64,000 nt of DNA from Runella defluvii. Lineage in GTDB: Bacteria; Bacteroidota; Bacteroidia; Cytophagales; Spirosomataceae. Made by a program: the position numbers and the translations under genes. Positions 52,744 through 60,734 of this stretch are shown piece after piece. The stretch covers positions 290,206 to 354,205 of the forward strand of contig NZ_JACIBY010000002.1 of NCBI RefSeq assembly GCF_014195535.1, read 5' to 3'. Each line of letters opens with the position of its first letter. The first letter of the stretch is position 1. Under the pieces are notes generated by a model. The model saw only the letters and a program-made list of their open reading frames with translations. It searched no databases and was not told where the DNA came from.

Positions 52744-54228
52744 ATGCGTTTTATCATCCAAAAAACAGCCATTGCTTTCGTCCTCGCATCGCAATTTGCG
52801 ATAGGGCAAGCCCCTAAAAAATTACCAGAAACCCAACATCCTCGTGCCGAAGTAGAAATGCACATGCGCTTTTTAGCATCGGACGAATTGCAGGGACGCC
52901 GCACGGGTGAACAGGGGAATTTGGTGGCGTCGCGCTACATCGCCGAGCAATTCCGCGTGTTAGGCATTAAGCCCGCGCCAGGCCAAACTGATTATTTACA
53001 ATTGGTCCCTTTCGCCATCCAAAAGTCGGCCAAAGAAGGCGTCCTTATCGCTAACAACGATACGCTGCGGGTCAACAAAGAATTTGTGATTTTGGGAAGT
53101 GGTGCAGCCAACCTCACCGCCGATATCGTCTTTGTAGGGTACGGATTGGCTGATGATTATAAAACCGACGTAAAGGGAAAAATTGTAGTAGCTCAAATTG
53201 GCACTCCCGAATCCAAAACGCCTCAAGAGCTATTTACAGCCTCCAACGAAAAACGAAAACTCGCCACGCAAAAAGGAGCCGCTTTGTTGATAGAATTGTT
53301 TACGGCCCAAATCCCGTGGTCGTTTGCTTCTCGCTATTTTGGGGGAGAAAAAACAAGCTTAGACAATGGCTTAGGCGATGCCGTCGCACACGTGTGGGTC
53401 AATGGACAACAGAAAAAATACGCCGATTTGTTTAAAAGTGGCGCTACACAGGCTACCTTCAAAACCACTGGACGTGAGCAAACTTCCGTCAAATCGCACA
53501 ACGTAGTGGGAGTAATTGAGGGTACCGACCCTGTCCTTAAAAACGAATATGTGGTCGTAACCGCGCACTTCGACCACGTAGGGATGGGTAAAAAAGGAGG
53601 TAATACCTACACCGCTGCTGATAGCATTTTCAACGGTGCGCGCGACAACGCCTTCGGAACGGTGGCCATGCTTACAGCGGCCAAAACCCTTTCGCTCAAA
53701 CCCACCAAACGTTCGATTTTAGTCATCGCCTACACGGGCGAAGAAGTAGGTTTATTGGGTAGTAAATATTACGCCGACCATCCGCTTGTTCCGCTCAATC
53801 AGTGCGTTTTTAACCTCAACAGCGACGGTGCAGGCTACGCCGACAAAACCCTTGTGTCAGTCATTGGGCTTGACCGCACCAACTGCAAAGCCGAAATCGA
53901 AGCAGGTTGCAAAGCGTTTGGGCTAGGCGTTTTTGGAGACCCATCGCCCGAGCAAGGGTTATTTGACCGCTCAGACAACGTTAGTTTGGCCGCCAAAGGT
54001 GTCCCCGCCCCCGATTTTGCCCCAGGTTTTAAGAGTTTTGACGGAGAAATTGCCAAGTATTACCACCAAGCCGCCGACAATCCTGACTCGGTCGATTTCG
54101 ATTATTTATTGAAATTCTGCCAATCGTTTGCCTATACGGCTCGCCTCATTGGCAACAAACCCGTAAAGCCTTACTGGACCGCAGGCGACAAATACGAACC
54201 AGCCGCTAAAGCATTGTATGGAAAGTAA
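52744..54228 (+). CDS. M28 family zinc aminopeptidase/peptidase, exported
   Basis: About 494 residues from ATG at 52744, which gives a signal peptide (MRFIIQKTAIAFVLASQFAI then GQ). The zinc ligands follow the M28 order: VVTAHFDHVGMG (His, Asp), GARDNAFGTVAML (Asp), AYTGEEVGLLGS (Glu pair), LNSDGAG (Asp) and YYHQAADNPD (His). A protease-associated (PA) domain appears inserted at about 110-270 (KGKIVVAQIGTPESKTPQEL). Expected role: removal of N-terminal amino acids in the periplasm. It starts 34 bp after thrB. Confidence 0.9.
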   Translation: MRFIIQKTAIAFVLASQFAIGQAPKKLPETQHPRAEVEMHMRFLASDELQGRRTGEQGNLVASRYIAEQFRVLGIKPAPGQTDYLQLVPFAIQKSAKEGVLIANNDTLRVNKEFVILGSGAANLTADIVFVGYGLADDYKTDVKGKIVVAQIGTPESKTPQELFTASNEKRKLATQKGAALLIELFTAQIPWSFASRYFGGEKTSLDNGLGDAVAHVWVNGQQKKYADLFKSGATQATFKTTGREQTSVKSHNVVGVIEGTDPVLKNEYVVVTAHFDHVGMGKKGGNTYTAADSIFNGARDNAFGTVAMLTAAKTLSLKPTKRSILVIAYTGEEVGLLGSKYYADHPLVPLNQCVFNLNSDGAGYADKTLVSVIGLDRTNCKAEIEAGCKAFGLGVFGDPSPEQGLFDRSDNVSLAAKGVPAPDFAPGFKSFDGEIAKYYHQAADNPDSVDFDYLLKFCQSFAYTARLIGNKPVKPYWTAGDKYEPAAKALYGK

Positions 54229-54269
54229 GTAGTTGTTTTTTGTTAATTTTGTTAAAAACTAATACAGAT

Positions 54270-54464
54270 ATGGTAGAAGTTCAAACTAGACAAAAGGCTC
54301 ACGAACTCATCGACAGCGTCGAAGATGAGGCCATTTTGGAAATTGTTGTGGCTTTACTGAAACGAGAAGTAGAACGTGAATACACAGCCAATGATTATCG
54401 AAAGGCTGCGGTAATGAACGGAAATCGAATACTTGCGAAATCACTCCGAAACTATGAAGGGTAA
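54270..54464 (+). CDS. Small protein, first of an overlapping gene pair (possible antitoxin)
   Basis: A 64-residue protein (ATG at 54270). It begins MVEVQTRQKAHELIDSVEDE and ends AKSLRNYEG, with a long charged helix. A -7 element TAATTTTG stands at 54244-54251 but no good -33. Its end overlaps the next gene by 11 bp. The size, order and overlap resemble toxin-antitoxin operons, but no family is recognised. Confidence 0.5.
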   Translation: MVEVQTRQKAHELIDSVEDEAILEIVVALLKREVEREYTANDYRKAAVMNGNRILAKSLRNYEG

Positions 54465-54690
54465 AGTTTTTCAACATGCGGTATTGATGACTACAAAAAA
54501 TTTCTTTCCAAAATATACCATCGAAATCAGGCCAGAGATGCTTACTAAAGTGTCTTCTCGCCAAGGTTATTTTGCTACTCATATTGTTGGCATGTTCAAT
54601 ATGAGTAGCATTTTGAAAAAACAAAATACTTTTTTGAAACCCGAATATCGTGATTTTGTCAAAGGCAAAATCATACGTTCTATTTTTTAA
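54454..54690 (+). CDS. Small protein, second of an overlapping gene pair (possible toxin)
   Basis: A 78-residue basic protein from ATG at 54454 (MKGKVFQHAVLMTTKNFFPK). It includes YTIEIRPEMLTKVSSRQGYF and ends VKGKIIRSIF. It does not match RelE, YoeB, HigB, MazF or zeta patterns by eye. The gene overlaps the one before it and ends 8 bp before galU. Its basic character and position suggest a toxin partner (weak inference). Confidence 0.45.
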   Translation: MKGKVFQHAVLMTTKNFFPKYTIEIRPEMLTKVSSRQGYFATHIVGMFNMSSILKKQNTFLKPEYRDFVKGKIIRSIF

Positions 54691-54698
54691 TCCCCACA

Positions 54699-55574
54699 AT
54701 GATTCGTAAAGCCGTTATACCCGCCGCAGGTTTAGGTACTCGATTTTTACCTGCAACTAAGTCTCAACCCAAGGAAATGCTTCCTATCATCGACACGCCG
54801 ACCATTCAGTACGTGGTGCAAGAAGCCGTCGATTCGGGAATTGAAGATATTCTTATCATCACAGGCCGTGGCAAACGCGCCATCGAAGACCACTTTGACC
54901 GCAACGTAGAGTTGGAAGCGAAGTTGGAAGAAAAACAAGATGAGCTACTTTGGAACGAAATGCGCCGCTTGTCCGACATGGCCAACATCCATTACGTCCG
55001 TCAGCGTGAAACCAACGGCCTCGGAGATGCCATTTATTACGCTAAGCAACACGTTGGGAACGAACCATTTGCGGTACTTTTGGGTGATACCATCATGGAC
55101 TCGGTGATTCCTGTTACCCAACAACTCATCGATACCTACGAGCAGTACCAAAGCACAGTCATTGCGGTAGAAACCGTTCCTCGCGAAAAAGTAAATCGTT
55201 ACGGGATTGTGGGTGGCGACGCTTTGAGCGAAACCATCATGAAGCTCGACAGCCTCGTCGAAAAACCTTCTATTGAATCGGCTCCGTCGAACCTTGCGAT
55301 TGCGGGACGTTATATTCTTTCTCCCGAAATTTTTACGGCGATTGAGCAAACAGGCAAAGGAAAAGGCGGCGAAATTCAGTTGACCGATTCGTTCCAAATC
55401 TTACTTCGTCGTGAAAATATCTACGCGCACCGCATCGAAGGCGAGCGCCACGACATTGGTAACAAACTTGATTTCTTGAAAACTACCGTCAAATTTGCCC
55501 TCAAACGCAAAGAATTTTCAGCGCCTTTCTTGAAGTTCTTGCGTGAGACGTTGGCGGAGTACGAAGGTAAATAA
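54699..55574 (+). CDS. galU: UTP-glucose-1-phosphate uridylyltransferase
   Basis: A 291-residue nucleotidyltransferase making UDP-glucose for envelope polysaccharides. The N-terminal signature AVIPAAGLGTRFLPATKSQP is followed by KEMLPIIDTPTIQYVVQEAV, ETNGLGDAIYYAKQHVG, AVLLGDTIMD, and the later VEKPSIESAPSNLAIAGRYI and GKGGEIQLTDSF. Length is normal. A long inverted repeat lies between it and the next gene. Confidence 0.96.
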   Translation: MIRKAVIPAAGLGTRFLPATKSQPKEMLPIIDTPTIQYVVQEAVDSGIEDILIITGRGKRAIEDHFDRNVELEAKLEEKQDELLWNEMRRLSDMANIHYVRQRETNGLGDAIYYAKQHVGNEPFAVLLGDTIMDSVIPVTQQLIDTYEQYQSTVIAVETVPREKVNRYGIVGGDALSETIMKLDSLVEKPSIESAPSNLAIAGRYILSPEIFTAIEQTGKGKGGEIQLTDSFQILLRRENIYAHRIEGERHDIGNKLDFLKTTVKFALKRKEFSAPFLKFLRETLAEYEGK

Positions 55575-55586
55575 AATGTTAATTGT

Positions 55587-55649
55587 TATCCGTTAACTGT
55601 TATCAGGAGTCCAGGCGATTAACCGACTAGCAATAACAGTTAACGGATA
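55587..55649. repeat. 17-bp inverted repeat with a 29-nt loop
   Basis: TATCCGTTAACTGTTAT (55587-55603) and ATAACAGTTAACGGATA (55633-55649) are perfect reverse complements. It lies between galU and the sigma-54 regulator, and could be a dispersed repeat, a weak terminator or a regulator binding site. It has no T-run. Confidence 0.6.
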
Positions 55650-55661
55650 GCATTCTTACTT

Positions 55662-56996
55662 ATGGCAAATCTTCTCCTAATCGACGATGAAGTCAAACTA
55701 CGTGGGTTGCTCAAACGCATCTTAGAACTGGAAGGATACCACGTCAGCGAGGCAGGTGATGCGCGTTCGGCCTTTTCTATTTTAGAAAAACAAGACATTC
55801 AGGCAGTTATTTGCGACGTCAAACTACCCGACGCCCACGGGGTAGAATTGACAAAGCAACTCAAAGCAAGCTTCCCACTCGTCGAATTTATTCTTTTGAC
55901 GGCCTACGGAACGATTGCTGACGGAGTACAAGCCGTAAAAAATGGTGCTTTTGACTACCTCACCAAAGGCGACGACAACGACCGTATCGTTCCCCTAGTG
56001 GCACGGGCGGTAGAAAAAGCCGAGCTTCAGCAAAAAGTAAAACGACTCGAAGAGAAGGTTCGCCAAAAAGTAGGGTTTGAAAGCATTGTAGGCACTTCAG
56101 CCGTAGTACAACAAGCCATTTTACTCGCTCAAAAAGTAGCCCAAACCGACACAACTGTTTTACTTTTGGGCGAAACGGGAACGGGAAAAGAAGTATTTGC
56201 CCAAGCCATTCACCACGAAAGTCCACGGCGAGATAAAGCCTTTGTCGCGCTCAATTGCAGCGCCTTTAGCCGAGAAATCCTCGAAAGTGAGCTTTTTGGG
56301 CACCGAGCGGGAGCATTTACGGGTGCTTTGAAAGATAAAAAAGGATTGCTCGAAGAAGCTCACGGCGGGACATTATTTTTGGATGAAATCGGCGAAATGA
56401 GCCTCGACCTCCAAGCAAAACTCCTACGCGTACTCGAAACTAGCTCGTTTTATAAAGTGGGTGATACCAAGCCTACGAACGTCAATGTACGTTTTGTAGC
56501 CGCGACAAACCGTAACCTGCGCCAAGAAGCCGAGCAGCAGCACTTCCGCCTCGATTTGTACTTTCGGTTATCGGTATTTGAAATTCCGCTTCCCGCTCTT
56601 CGCGAGCGTCCGAGCGATATTCCGCTCTTAGCTGCTTATTTTGTGCAGTTGTACGCAAAAAAAATGAACCGTTCGGCTCCTTCAATTTCGCCTGAATTTC
56701 TTCAAAAACTAGCACAACATTCGTGGAAAGGCAACATCCGTGAATTGAAAAACGTGATTGAACGAGCCATTATCCTACTGCCTCCTCAGTCGGAGTTAAC
56801 GCCTAATGAACTGCCTTATGATATTCAGGGGGGCAATGATTCTTCGTTTCAGGGCATGATGACCCTCGCCGAACTCGAAAAACAGCACATCCGCCGCATT
56901 CTTCACCACACCCAACAGCAAAAACCCGAAGCAGCCCGCTTGTTAGGCATCGGCCTTACTACGCTTTATCGTAAGATTGAGGAGTATAAGTTGTAG
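55662..56996 (+). CDS. Sigma-54-dependent response regulator (NtrC family)
   Basis: A 444-residue activator. A receiver domain (1-120, ANLLLIDDEVKLRGLLKRIL, acceptor Asp near 51 in VICDVKLPDAHG) is followed by an AAA+ domain with Walker A GETGTGKEVFAQAIHH and the sigma-54 contact loop GAFTGA, then Walker B TLFLDEIGEMSLDLQAK, and a C-terminal Fis-type helix-turn-helix (PEAARLLGIGLTTLYRKIEE). No kinase is encoded next to it in the window. A sigma-54 promoter before kdpF, 1.1 kb downstream, makes it the likely activator of kdp (inference). Confidence 0.93.
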   Translation: MANLLLIDDEVKLRGLLKRILELEGYHVSEAGDARSAFSILEKQDIQAVICDVKLPDAHGVELTKQLKASFPLVEFILLTAYGTIADGVQAVKNGAFDYLTKGDDNDRIVPLVARAVEKAELQQKVKRLEEKVRQKVGFESIVGTSAVVQQAILLAQKVAQTDTTVLLLGETGTGKEVFAQAIHHESPRRDKAFVALNCSAFSREILESELFGHRAGAFTGALKDKKGLLEEAHGGTLFLDEIGEMSLDLQAKLLRVLETSSFYKVGDTKPTNVNVRFVAATNRNLRQEAEQQHFRLDLYFRLSVFEIPLPALRERPSDIPLLAAYFVQLYAKKMNRSAPSISPEFLQKLAQHSWKGNIRELKNVIERAIILLPPQSELTPNELPYDIQGGNDSSFQGMMTLAELEKQHIRRILHHTQQQKPEAARLLGIGLTTLYRKIEEYKL

Positions 56997-57063
56997 GAAA
57001 TGTCTTCCTTTTTTCTTTTTTGGTTTTATATTTGTTTATTAAGTGAATCAATCCTTATTTAAG

Positions 57064-57285
57064 ATGGCAGCAGCAGTAGAACCACCGCTCAATTTAGGTA
57101 TCCACGAAGGTACAATGGTTAAGCGTATTATCGACATGACTCCCCAAGAACGGGAAGTCTATTACAAAGCTGTCGCACTCAAAGCTAAAGAGCACCTATT
57201 TGCAATAGGTCAACCTTGGGTGTATGAAAAAAACGGGCAAGTTCTAGCAGAATATGCCGATGGAAGAATTGAAATCATTGACTAA
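57064..57285 (+). CDS. Small protein preceding the zeta-like kinase (candidate antitoxin)
   Basis: A 73-residue protein; ATG at 57064 is chosen over an upstream GTG. It contains QEREVYYKAVALKAKEHLFA and ends AEYADGRIEIID. Position just before a zeta-toxin-like gene (36 bp), small size and acidic end fit an antitoxin. No characterised family could be named. Confidence 0.5.
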   Translation: MAAAVEPPLNLGIHEGTMVKRIIDMTPQEREVYYKAVALKAKEHLFAIGQPWVYEKNGQVLAEYADGRIEIID

Positions 57286-57321
57286 ATAGGTATAAATATA
57301 CGTCTATTTTGTCAATCACTT

Positions 57322-57915
57322 ATGATTAAAGAAACTCCAATCCTCTATATAATCGCAGGTCCTCCAGGAATCGGCAAAAGTACCAATGGGCAATTCTTTA
57401 TTCCTTATCAGATAAAGGTACTCAATCATGACGAAATAGAAGCTGAGTTTAAAAAAATGGGCATCCTCAATTATGAGGAACGTGCCAATCAAAGGATATG
57501 GGAGCTTATCCATGATAACATCGCTCTTAATACTGGATTTGGTATTGAGCTTAATCTAGGGACAAATAATCAATATGGATTACTCAAAAGGATTCACGGA
57601 TATTGCCCTCATTACGAAATTCATGTTCTTCTCTTTTTTACTGACTTTTACCAGATTTGCTTGAATAGAGCCGCAATTCGGGCCAATTCAGGAGGACATG
57701 AGGTTGAGCCTGCCGTTATTAGGGATATGTGCTATAATACTATTGGCTTACTCAGAAAGAATATTGCTCAATTTAAACATATCACCCTTATCAATGTCAC
57801 TTACAATTCTCTTGAATTAGTTTATTCGGGTTACTATCCCAATCAAGTACATGAATTTAGCCACCACATCCTGCCCAATTGGATAGTTAAAAATTTTCCT
57901 GAAATAGGTTCGTAA
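57322..57915 (+). CDS. Zeta-toxin-like P-loop kinase
   Basis: A 197-residue protein. Walker A is GPPGIGKST at 13-21; LNHDEIEAEFKKMG and later RAAIRANSGGHEVEPAVIRD match the zeta-toxin substrate region (GGHxV pattern), with a basic residue cluster nearby. Zeta toxins phosphorylate UDP-GlcNAc and block cell-wall synthesis, but related P-loop proteins have other roles, so function is inferred. It is read in the same direction as the small gene before it and lies upstream of the kdp promoter. Confidence 0.65.
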   Translation: MIKETPILYIIAGPPGIGKSTNGQFFIPYQIKVLNHDEIEAEFKKMGILNYEERANQRIWELIHDNIALNTGFGIELNLGTNNQYGLLKRIHGYCPHYEIHVLLFFTDFYQICLNRAAIRANSGGHEVEPAVIRDMCYNTIGLLRKNIAQFKHITLINVTYNSLELVYSGYYPNQVHEFSHHILPNWIVKNFPEIGS

Positions 57916-58017
57916 ACTATTCATAATAGTACCAACAATCATACATTTTTTCTTCTTCATCAATCAAATTGGTATCAATCTGAAACGCACTTCAGCCTGT
58001 CAACATACGCTTGAAAA

Positions 58018-58051
58018 TTTCAAAATGAAAAACTCTTTTTCCATTTTGAAA
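58018..58051. promoter_or_regulatory. Candidate upstream activator site: A/T-rich inverted repeat
   Basis: TTTCAAAATG (58018-58027) faces CATTTTGAAA (58042-58051), with AAAAA and TTTTT continuing the arms inward and one unpaired C. It lies about 80-110 bp before the sigma-54 promoter at 58130-58145, the usual place for an NtrC-type activator site. It could instead be a simple terminator of the zeta-like gene, though the stem has few GC pairs. Confidence 0.45.
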
Positions 58052-58129
58052 AAATCTCCTATCTCCTTTCAGCGCCACTAAACAGACAACTTCCTAATTA
58101 CAAGCCGTTTATAAAAACACCAAAAGCTG

Positions 58130-58145
58130 TGGCACGGCTTTGGCA
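58130..58145 (+). promoter_or_regulatory. Sigma-54 (-24/-12) promoter of the kdp locus
   Basis: TGGCACGGCTTTGGCA matches the sigma-54 consensus TGGCAC-N5-TTGCA with one mismatch, keeping the exact GG-N10-GC spacing. The kdpF start lies about 50 bp downstream. A sigma-54 response regulator is encoded 1.1 kb upstream and an inverted repeat lies at 58018-58051. Confidence 0.75.
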
Positions 58146-58196
58146 CCTATGGCTATGTCCGCATAAGCGGTTTTGACTTAACAAAACGATAGCCTC

Positions 58197-58277
58197 ATGT
58201 TCCTTCTATTATTCATCCTCGCTTTGGCCGTCTTTGGCTACCTATTATACGTTCTGCTCAAGCCTGAAAAATTTTAA
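58197..58277 (+). CDS. kdpF: KdpF small stabilising subunit
   Basis: A 26-residue single-helix membrane protein (MFLLLFILALAVFGYLLYVL, then LKPEKF). KdpF is the smallest subunit and stabilises the KdpABC complex. It is recognised from its size, hydrophobic profile, basic C-terminal end and position 10 bp before kdpA. Confidence 0.88.
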   Translation: MFLLLFILALAVFGYLLYVLLKPEKF

Positions 58278-58287
58278 TCCTACTTCT

Positions 58288-60030
58288 ATGTTGTACGAAC
58301 TTCTCGGTATCACACTTATTTTTGGTTTGACTGTCCTGCTAGCATTGCCCCTCGGGCGCTACATTGCCAACGTCTATTTAGGTCAGCCCACGTGGTTGGA
58401 CTTTCTGTCTCCGCTCGAAGAATGGGTTTATAAAATCTGCCGCATCAATCCCAAAAAGGAAATGACGTGGCAAGAACACCTTGTCGCACTGCTTACCATC
58501 AACTCCCTCTGGTTTTTCTGGATGATGTTTATTTTGATGAACCAAGGCCGGTTGCCACTGAATCCCGACGGCAACCCTTCGATGAGCCCCGATTTAGCCT
58601 TTAACACCGCCGTTTCATTTTTGGTCAACTGTAATTTACAGCACTATTCAGGCGAAACGGGGGTCACGTATCTTTCGCAACTTGCGGGGTTAATGTTTAT
58701 GCAATTTGTGACCGCTGGTACGGGCATGGCTGCGGGCGCCATCGTGTTTAAAGCAATGAAACCCAGCCCTCAATCCCTCTCAAGTCAAAAAGCCTCTCCC
58801 TCAGAGGGGAGAGGTTTAGAGAGGGGTTTAGGAAATTTCTACGTGTATTTCCTAAAATCTTGCACCCGTATTTTACTTCCATTATCGTTGGTATCGGCAC
58901 TATTACTTGTATTTAATGGTGTTCCTATGAATTGGGAAGGGAAAGCCTCGATTGTTACGATGCAAGGCGATTCCGTACAAGTATCGCGCGGGCCTGCCGC
59001 CGCCATGATTGCCATCAAGCAAATCGGAACCAATGGAGGTGGCTGGTTTGGGGTAAATTCAGCTCACCCCTTAGAAAACCCCAGCTACTTCACTAATGCC
59101 GTCGAAAACATCCTGATACTTCTCATTCCTATTGCATTTGTGTTTGCGTTAGGCTTCTACCTCAACCGCAAAAAACTAGCTTGGATGATTTTTGGAGTAA
59201 TGACCTTCGGTTTTTTATTGATGGCGGGGGCTTCGGTTTACGTCGAAATGCAAGGCAACCCTGCTATTTCAGCATTGGGGATTGACCAATCGCATGGAAG
59301 TATGGAGGGCAAGGAAGTTCGTTTTGGAGCAGCCGCGTCAGCGTTTTGGGGAATGGCTACGACTGCCACTTCCAACGGTTCGGTCAATGCCATGCACGAC
59401 AGCATGACTCCACTGTCGGGTGCTTTACAGATGCTCGACATGATGATCAACGCGCTCTACGGTGGGGTTGGCGTTGGTTTCCTCAATTTCTATATTTTTA
59501 TCATCATTGCTGTGTTTATTTCGGGGCTGATGGTAGGGCGTACACCCGAATTTTTGGGCAAAAAAATAGAAGCAAAAGAAATGAAAATTGCCACGCTGGT
59601 CGCCTTGCTCCATACGCTCTTGATTTTGGCGTTTACGGCTTTATCTAGCTTTGTTTTTGTTCAAAACCCCAACATTGGATGGCTCAACAACCCTGGCTTT
59701 CATGGATTTTCGGAAATGCTGTACGAATACACCTCGTCTTCGGCCAACAATGGTTCAGGCTTTGAAGGGCTTGCCGACAACAACCCTTTTTGGAACATTA
59801 CGTGCGGAATTGTCTTACTGTTAAGTCGTTATTTGCCCATTATAGGCCCAGTAGCGATAGCAGGTATCTTGGCCAACAAAAAGTACATTCCCGAATCCTC
59901 AGGAACGCTCCAAACCGACACCGCGACCTTTGGTTTTATGGTATTGGCCGTCATCTTCATTGTCGCTGCGTTGTCGTTTTTCCCAGCGTTGGCACTTGGG
60001 CCTTTGGCAGAGTATTTTACGTTGCGCTAA
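58288..60030 (+). CDS. kdpA: Potassium-transporting ATPase subunit KdpA, with in-frame insert
   Basis: A 580-residue channel-like subunit that selects K+. Family segments are clear: AFNTAVSFLVNCNLQHYSGE, QIGTNGGGWFGVNSAHPLEN, ISALGIDQSHGSMEGKEVRF and VMNAx-like stretches, ending in SFFPALALGPLAEYFTLR. Residues about 159-180 (SPQSLSSQKASPSEGRGLER) have no counterpart in E. coli KdpA, where a short loop joins these helices. The inserted DNA contains nested inverted repeats (58775-58825). The start at 58288 gives the family N-terminus. The toxin gene on the other strand overlaps its last 14 bp. Confidence 0.95.
   Translation: MLYELLGITLIFGLTVLLALPLGRYIANVYLGQPTWLDFLSPLEEWVYKICRINPKKEMTWQEHLVALLTINSLWFFWMMFILMNQGRLPLNPDGNPSMSPDLAFNTAVSFLVNCNLQHYSGETGVTYLSQLAGLMFMQFVTAGTGMAAGAIVFKAMKPSPQSLSSQKASPSEGRGLERGLGNFYVYFLKSCTRILLPLSLVSALLLVFNGVPMNWEGKASIVTMQGDSVQVSRGPAAAMIAIKQIGTNGGGWFGVNSAHPLENPSYFTNAVENILILLIPIAFVFALGFYLNRKKLAWMIFGVMTFGFLLMAGASVYVEMQGNPAISALGIDQSHGSMEGKEVRFGAAASAFWGMATTATSNGSVNAMHDSMTPLSGALQMLDMMINALYGGVGVGFLNFYIFIIIAVFISGLMVGRTPEFLGKKIEAKEMKIATLVALLHTLLILAFTALSSFVFVQNPNIGWLNNPGFHGFSEMLYEYTSSSANNGSGFEGLADNNPFWNITCGIVLLLSRYLPIIGPVAIAGILANKKYIPESSGTLQTDTATFGFMVLAVIFIVAALSFFPALALGPLAEYFTLR
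58775..58825 (+). repeat. Palindromic element inserted in frame in kdpA
   Basis: Outer arms CCCTCTC (58775-58781) and GAGAGGG (58819-58825) enclose an inner stem CCTCTCC (58793-58799)/GGAGAGG (58808-58814). The element coincides with the extra residues 159-180 of KdpA. Similar CCTCTCCC..GGGGAGAGG hairpins are common intergenic repeats in this phylum (recollection, not checked here). Confidence 0.75.
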
Positions 60031-60364
60031 GTTGAGGACTAATAAATTCCAAAACTACTTTTAAATCAACTTGTTCAAAAGGCTCAGCAATTTCAAATTC
60101 ACCAACGTGACGATGAAACGGGAATGTAGAAAATTGAGGAAAATGTGGGGTATTATCCCATCGGTAAAGCGTTCGGTTTTCGGAATCCATCCACTGATAA
60201 CTGTACTTAAACTTTGTGCCTTGTACCGACTGATAAACTACCAAACGGGTAGCATCAATAAATATAATTTGGCAACGCTCTATTTCTTTTACTCCTTTTA
60301 TTCCCTCGCGATGAACCGTAAACCTAAGAATTACCGAAGTGAACTCTTCAATAATTTCTTTCAT
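60017..60364 (-). CDS. TumE/DUF6516-like toxin, antisense in the kdp locus
   Basis: A 115-residue protein. Segments EFTSVILRFTVHREGIKG, ATRLVVYQSVQGTKFKYSYQ and WDNTPHFPQFSTFPFHRHVG match the TumE-type toxin-antitoxin family (DUF6516), including the conserved DN..H..P..FHxH pattern. The gene is transcribed against kdp. Its 3' end overlaps the last 14 bp of kdpA. It overlaps the antitoxin gene by 4 bp (ATGA). Toxin action is taken from the family name and is not shown here. Confidence 0.8.
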   Translation of the reverse strand: MKEIIEEFTSVILRFTVHREGIKGVKEIERCQIIFIDATRLVVYQSVQGTKFKYSYQWMDSENRTLYRWDNTPHFPQFSTFPFHRHVGEFEIAEPFEQVDLKVVLEFISPQLSAT

Positions 60365-60684
60365 GGAATCACTCGTTGTAAGGCCCTAGAATAGATTTGT
60401 ATGAAATCCAGTGCATCTTCCCAATCATTGTCATCATCTTCTTTTTCTATAATGCCAAATTTTGATAGAACTGCATCAGAAGGATTAATTACCCGTTGGC
60501 GAAACTCCTCAAATCTCATTCCATATTTCTTTTCAAACCCATCAACACGTGCTTGGTAATAGGCGATTTTTTGCAGAGTAACATTTTTGATTTGAATTTT
60601 AGTAAAATCAAAAACACTCATATAACCAAGCCCATTGGCAAGTTCTTCCATTGCATTATACGCATCAATCTCACTTGTCGTCAT
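60361..60684 (-). CDS. TumA-like antitoxin, antisense in the kdp locus
   Basis: A 107-residue acidic protein beginning [20 protein letters not shown] and including [16 protein letters not shown] and an acidic run [12 protein letters not shown]. It is encoded just upstream of the TumE-like toxin with a 4-bp overlap, the normal antitoxin-first order. Its promoter (60704-60734) overlaps the start of kdpB on the other strand. Confidence 0.72.
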   Translation of the reverse strand: MTTSEIDAYNAMEELANGLGYMSVFDFTKIQIKNVTLQKIAYYQARVDGFEKKYGMRFEEFRQRVINPSDAVLSKFGIIEKEDDDNDWEDALDFIQIYSRALQRVIP

Positions 60685-60703
60685 GTCTGTATAATTTTTT
60701 ATT

Positions 60704-60734
60704 CAAAATTACAAAAAATATGAAACGTTCTCAA
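60704..60734 (-). promoter_or_regulatory. Antitoxin promoter reaching into kdpB
   Basis: On the minus strand TTG (60732-60734) and TAATTTTG (60704-60711), spacer 20 bp, match the Bacteroidota consensus. The -33 element lies inside the first codons of kdpB, so the two genes are divergent and share DNA. Confidence 0.6.

Noticed and set aside
60017-60364. Natural extension of kdpA or an antisense shadow
   Set aside because: The minus-strand protein matches TumE-type motifs over its full length and is paired with an overlapping partner gene, so it is a real gene and not a shadow.
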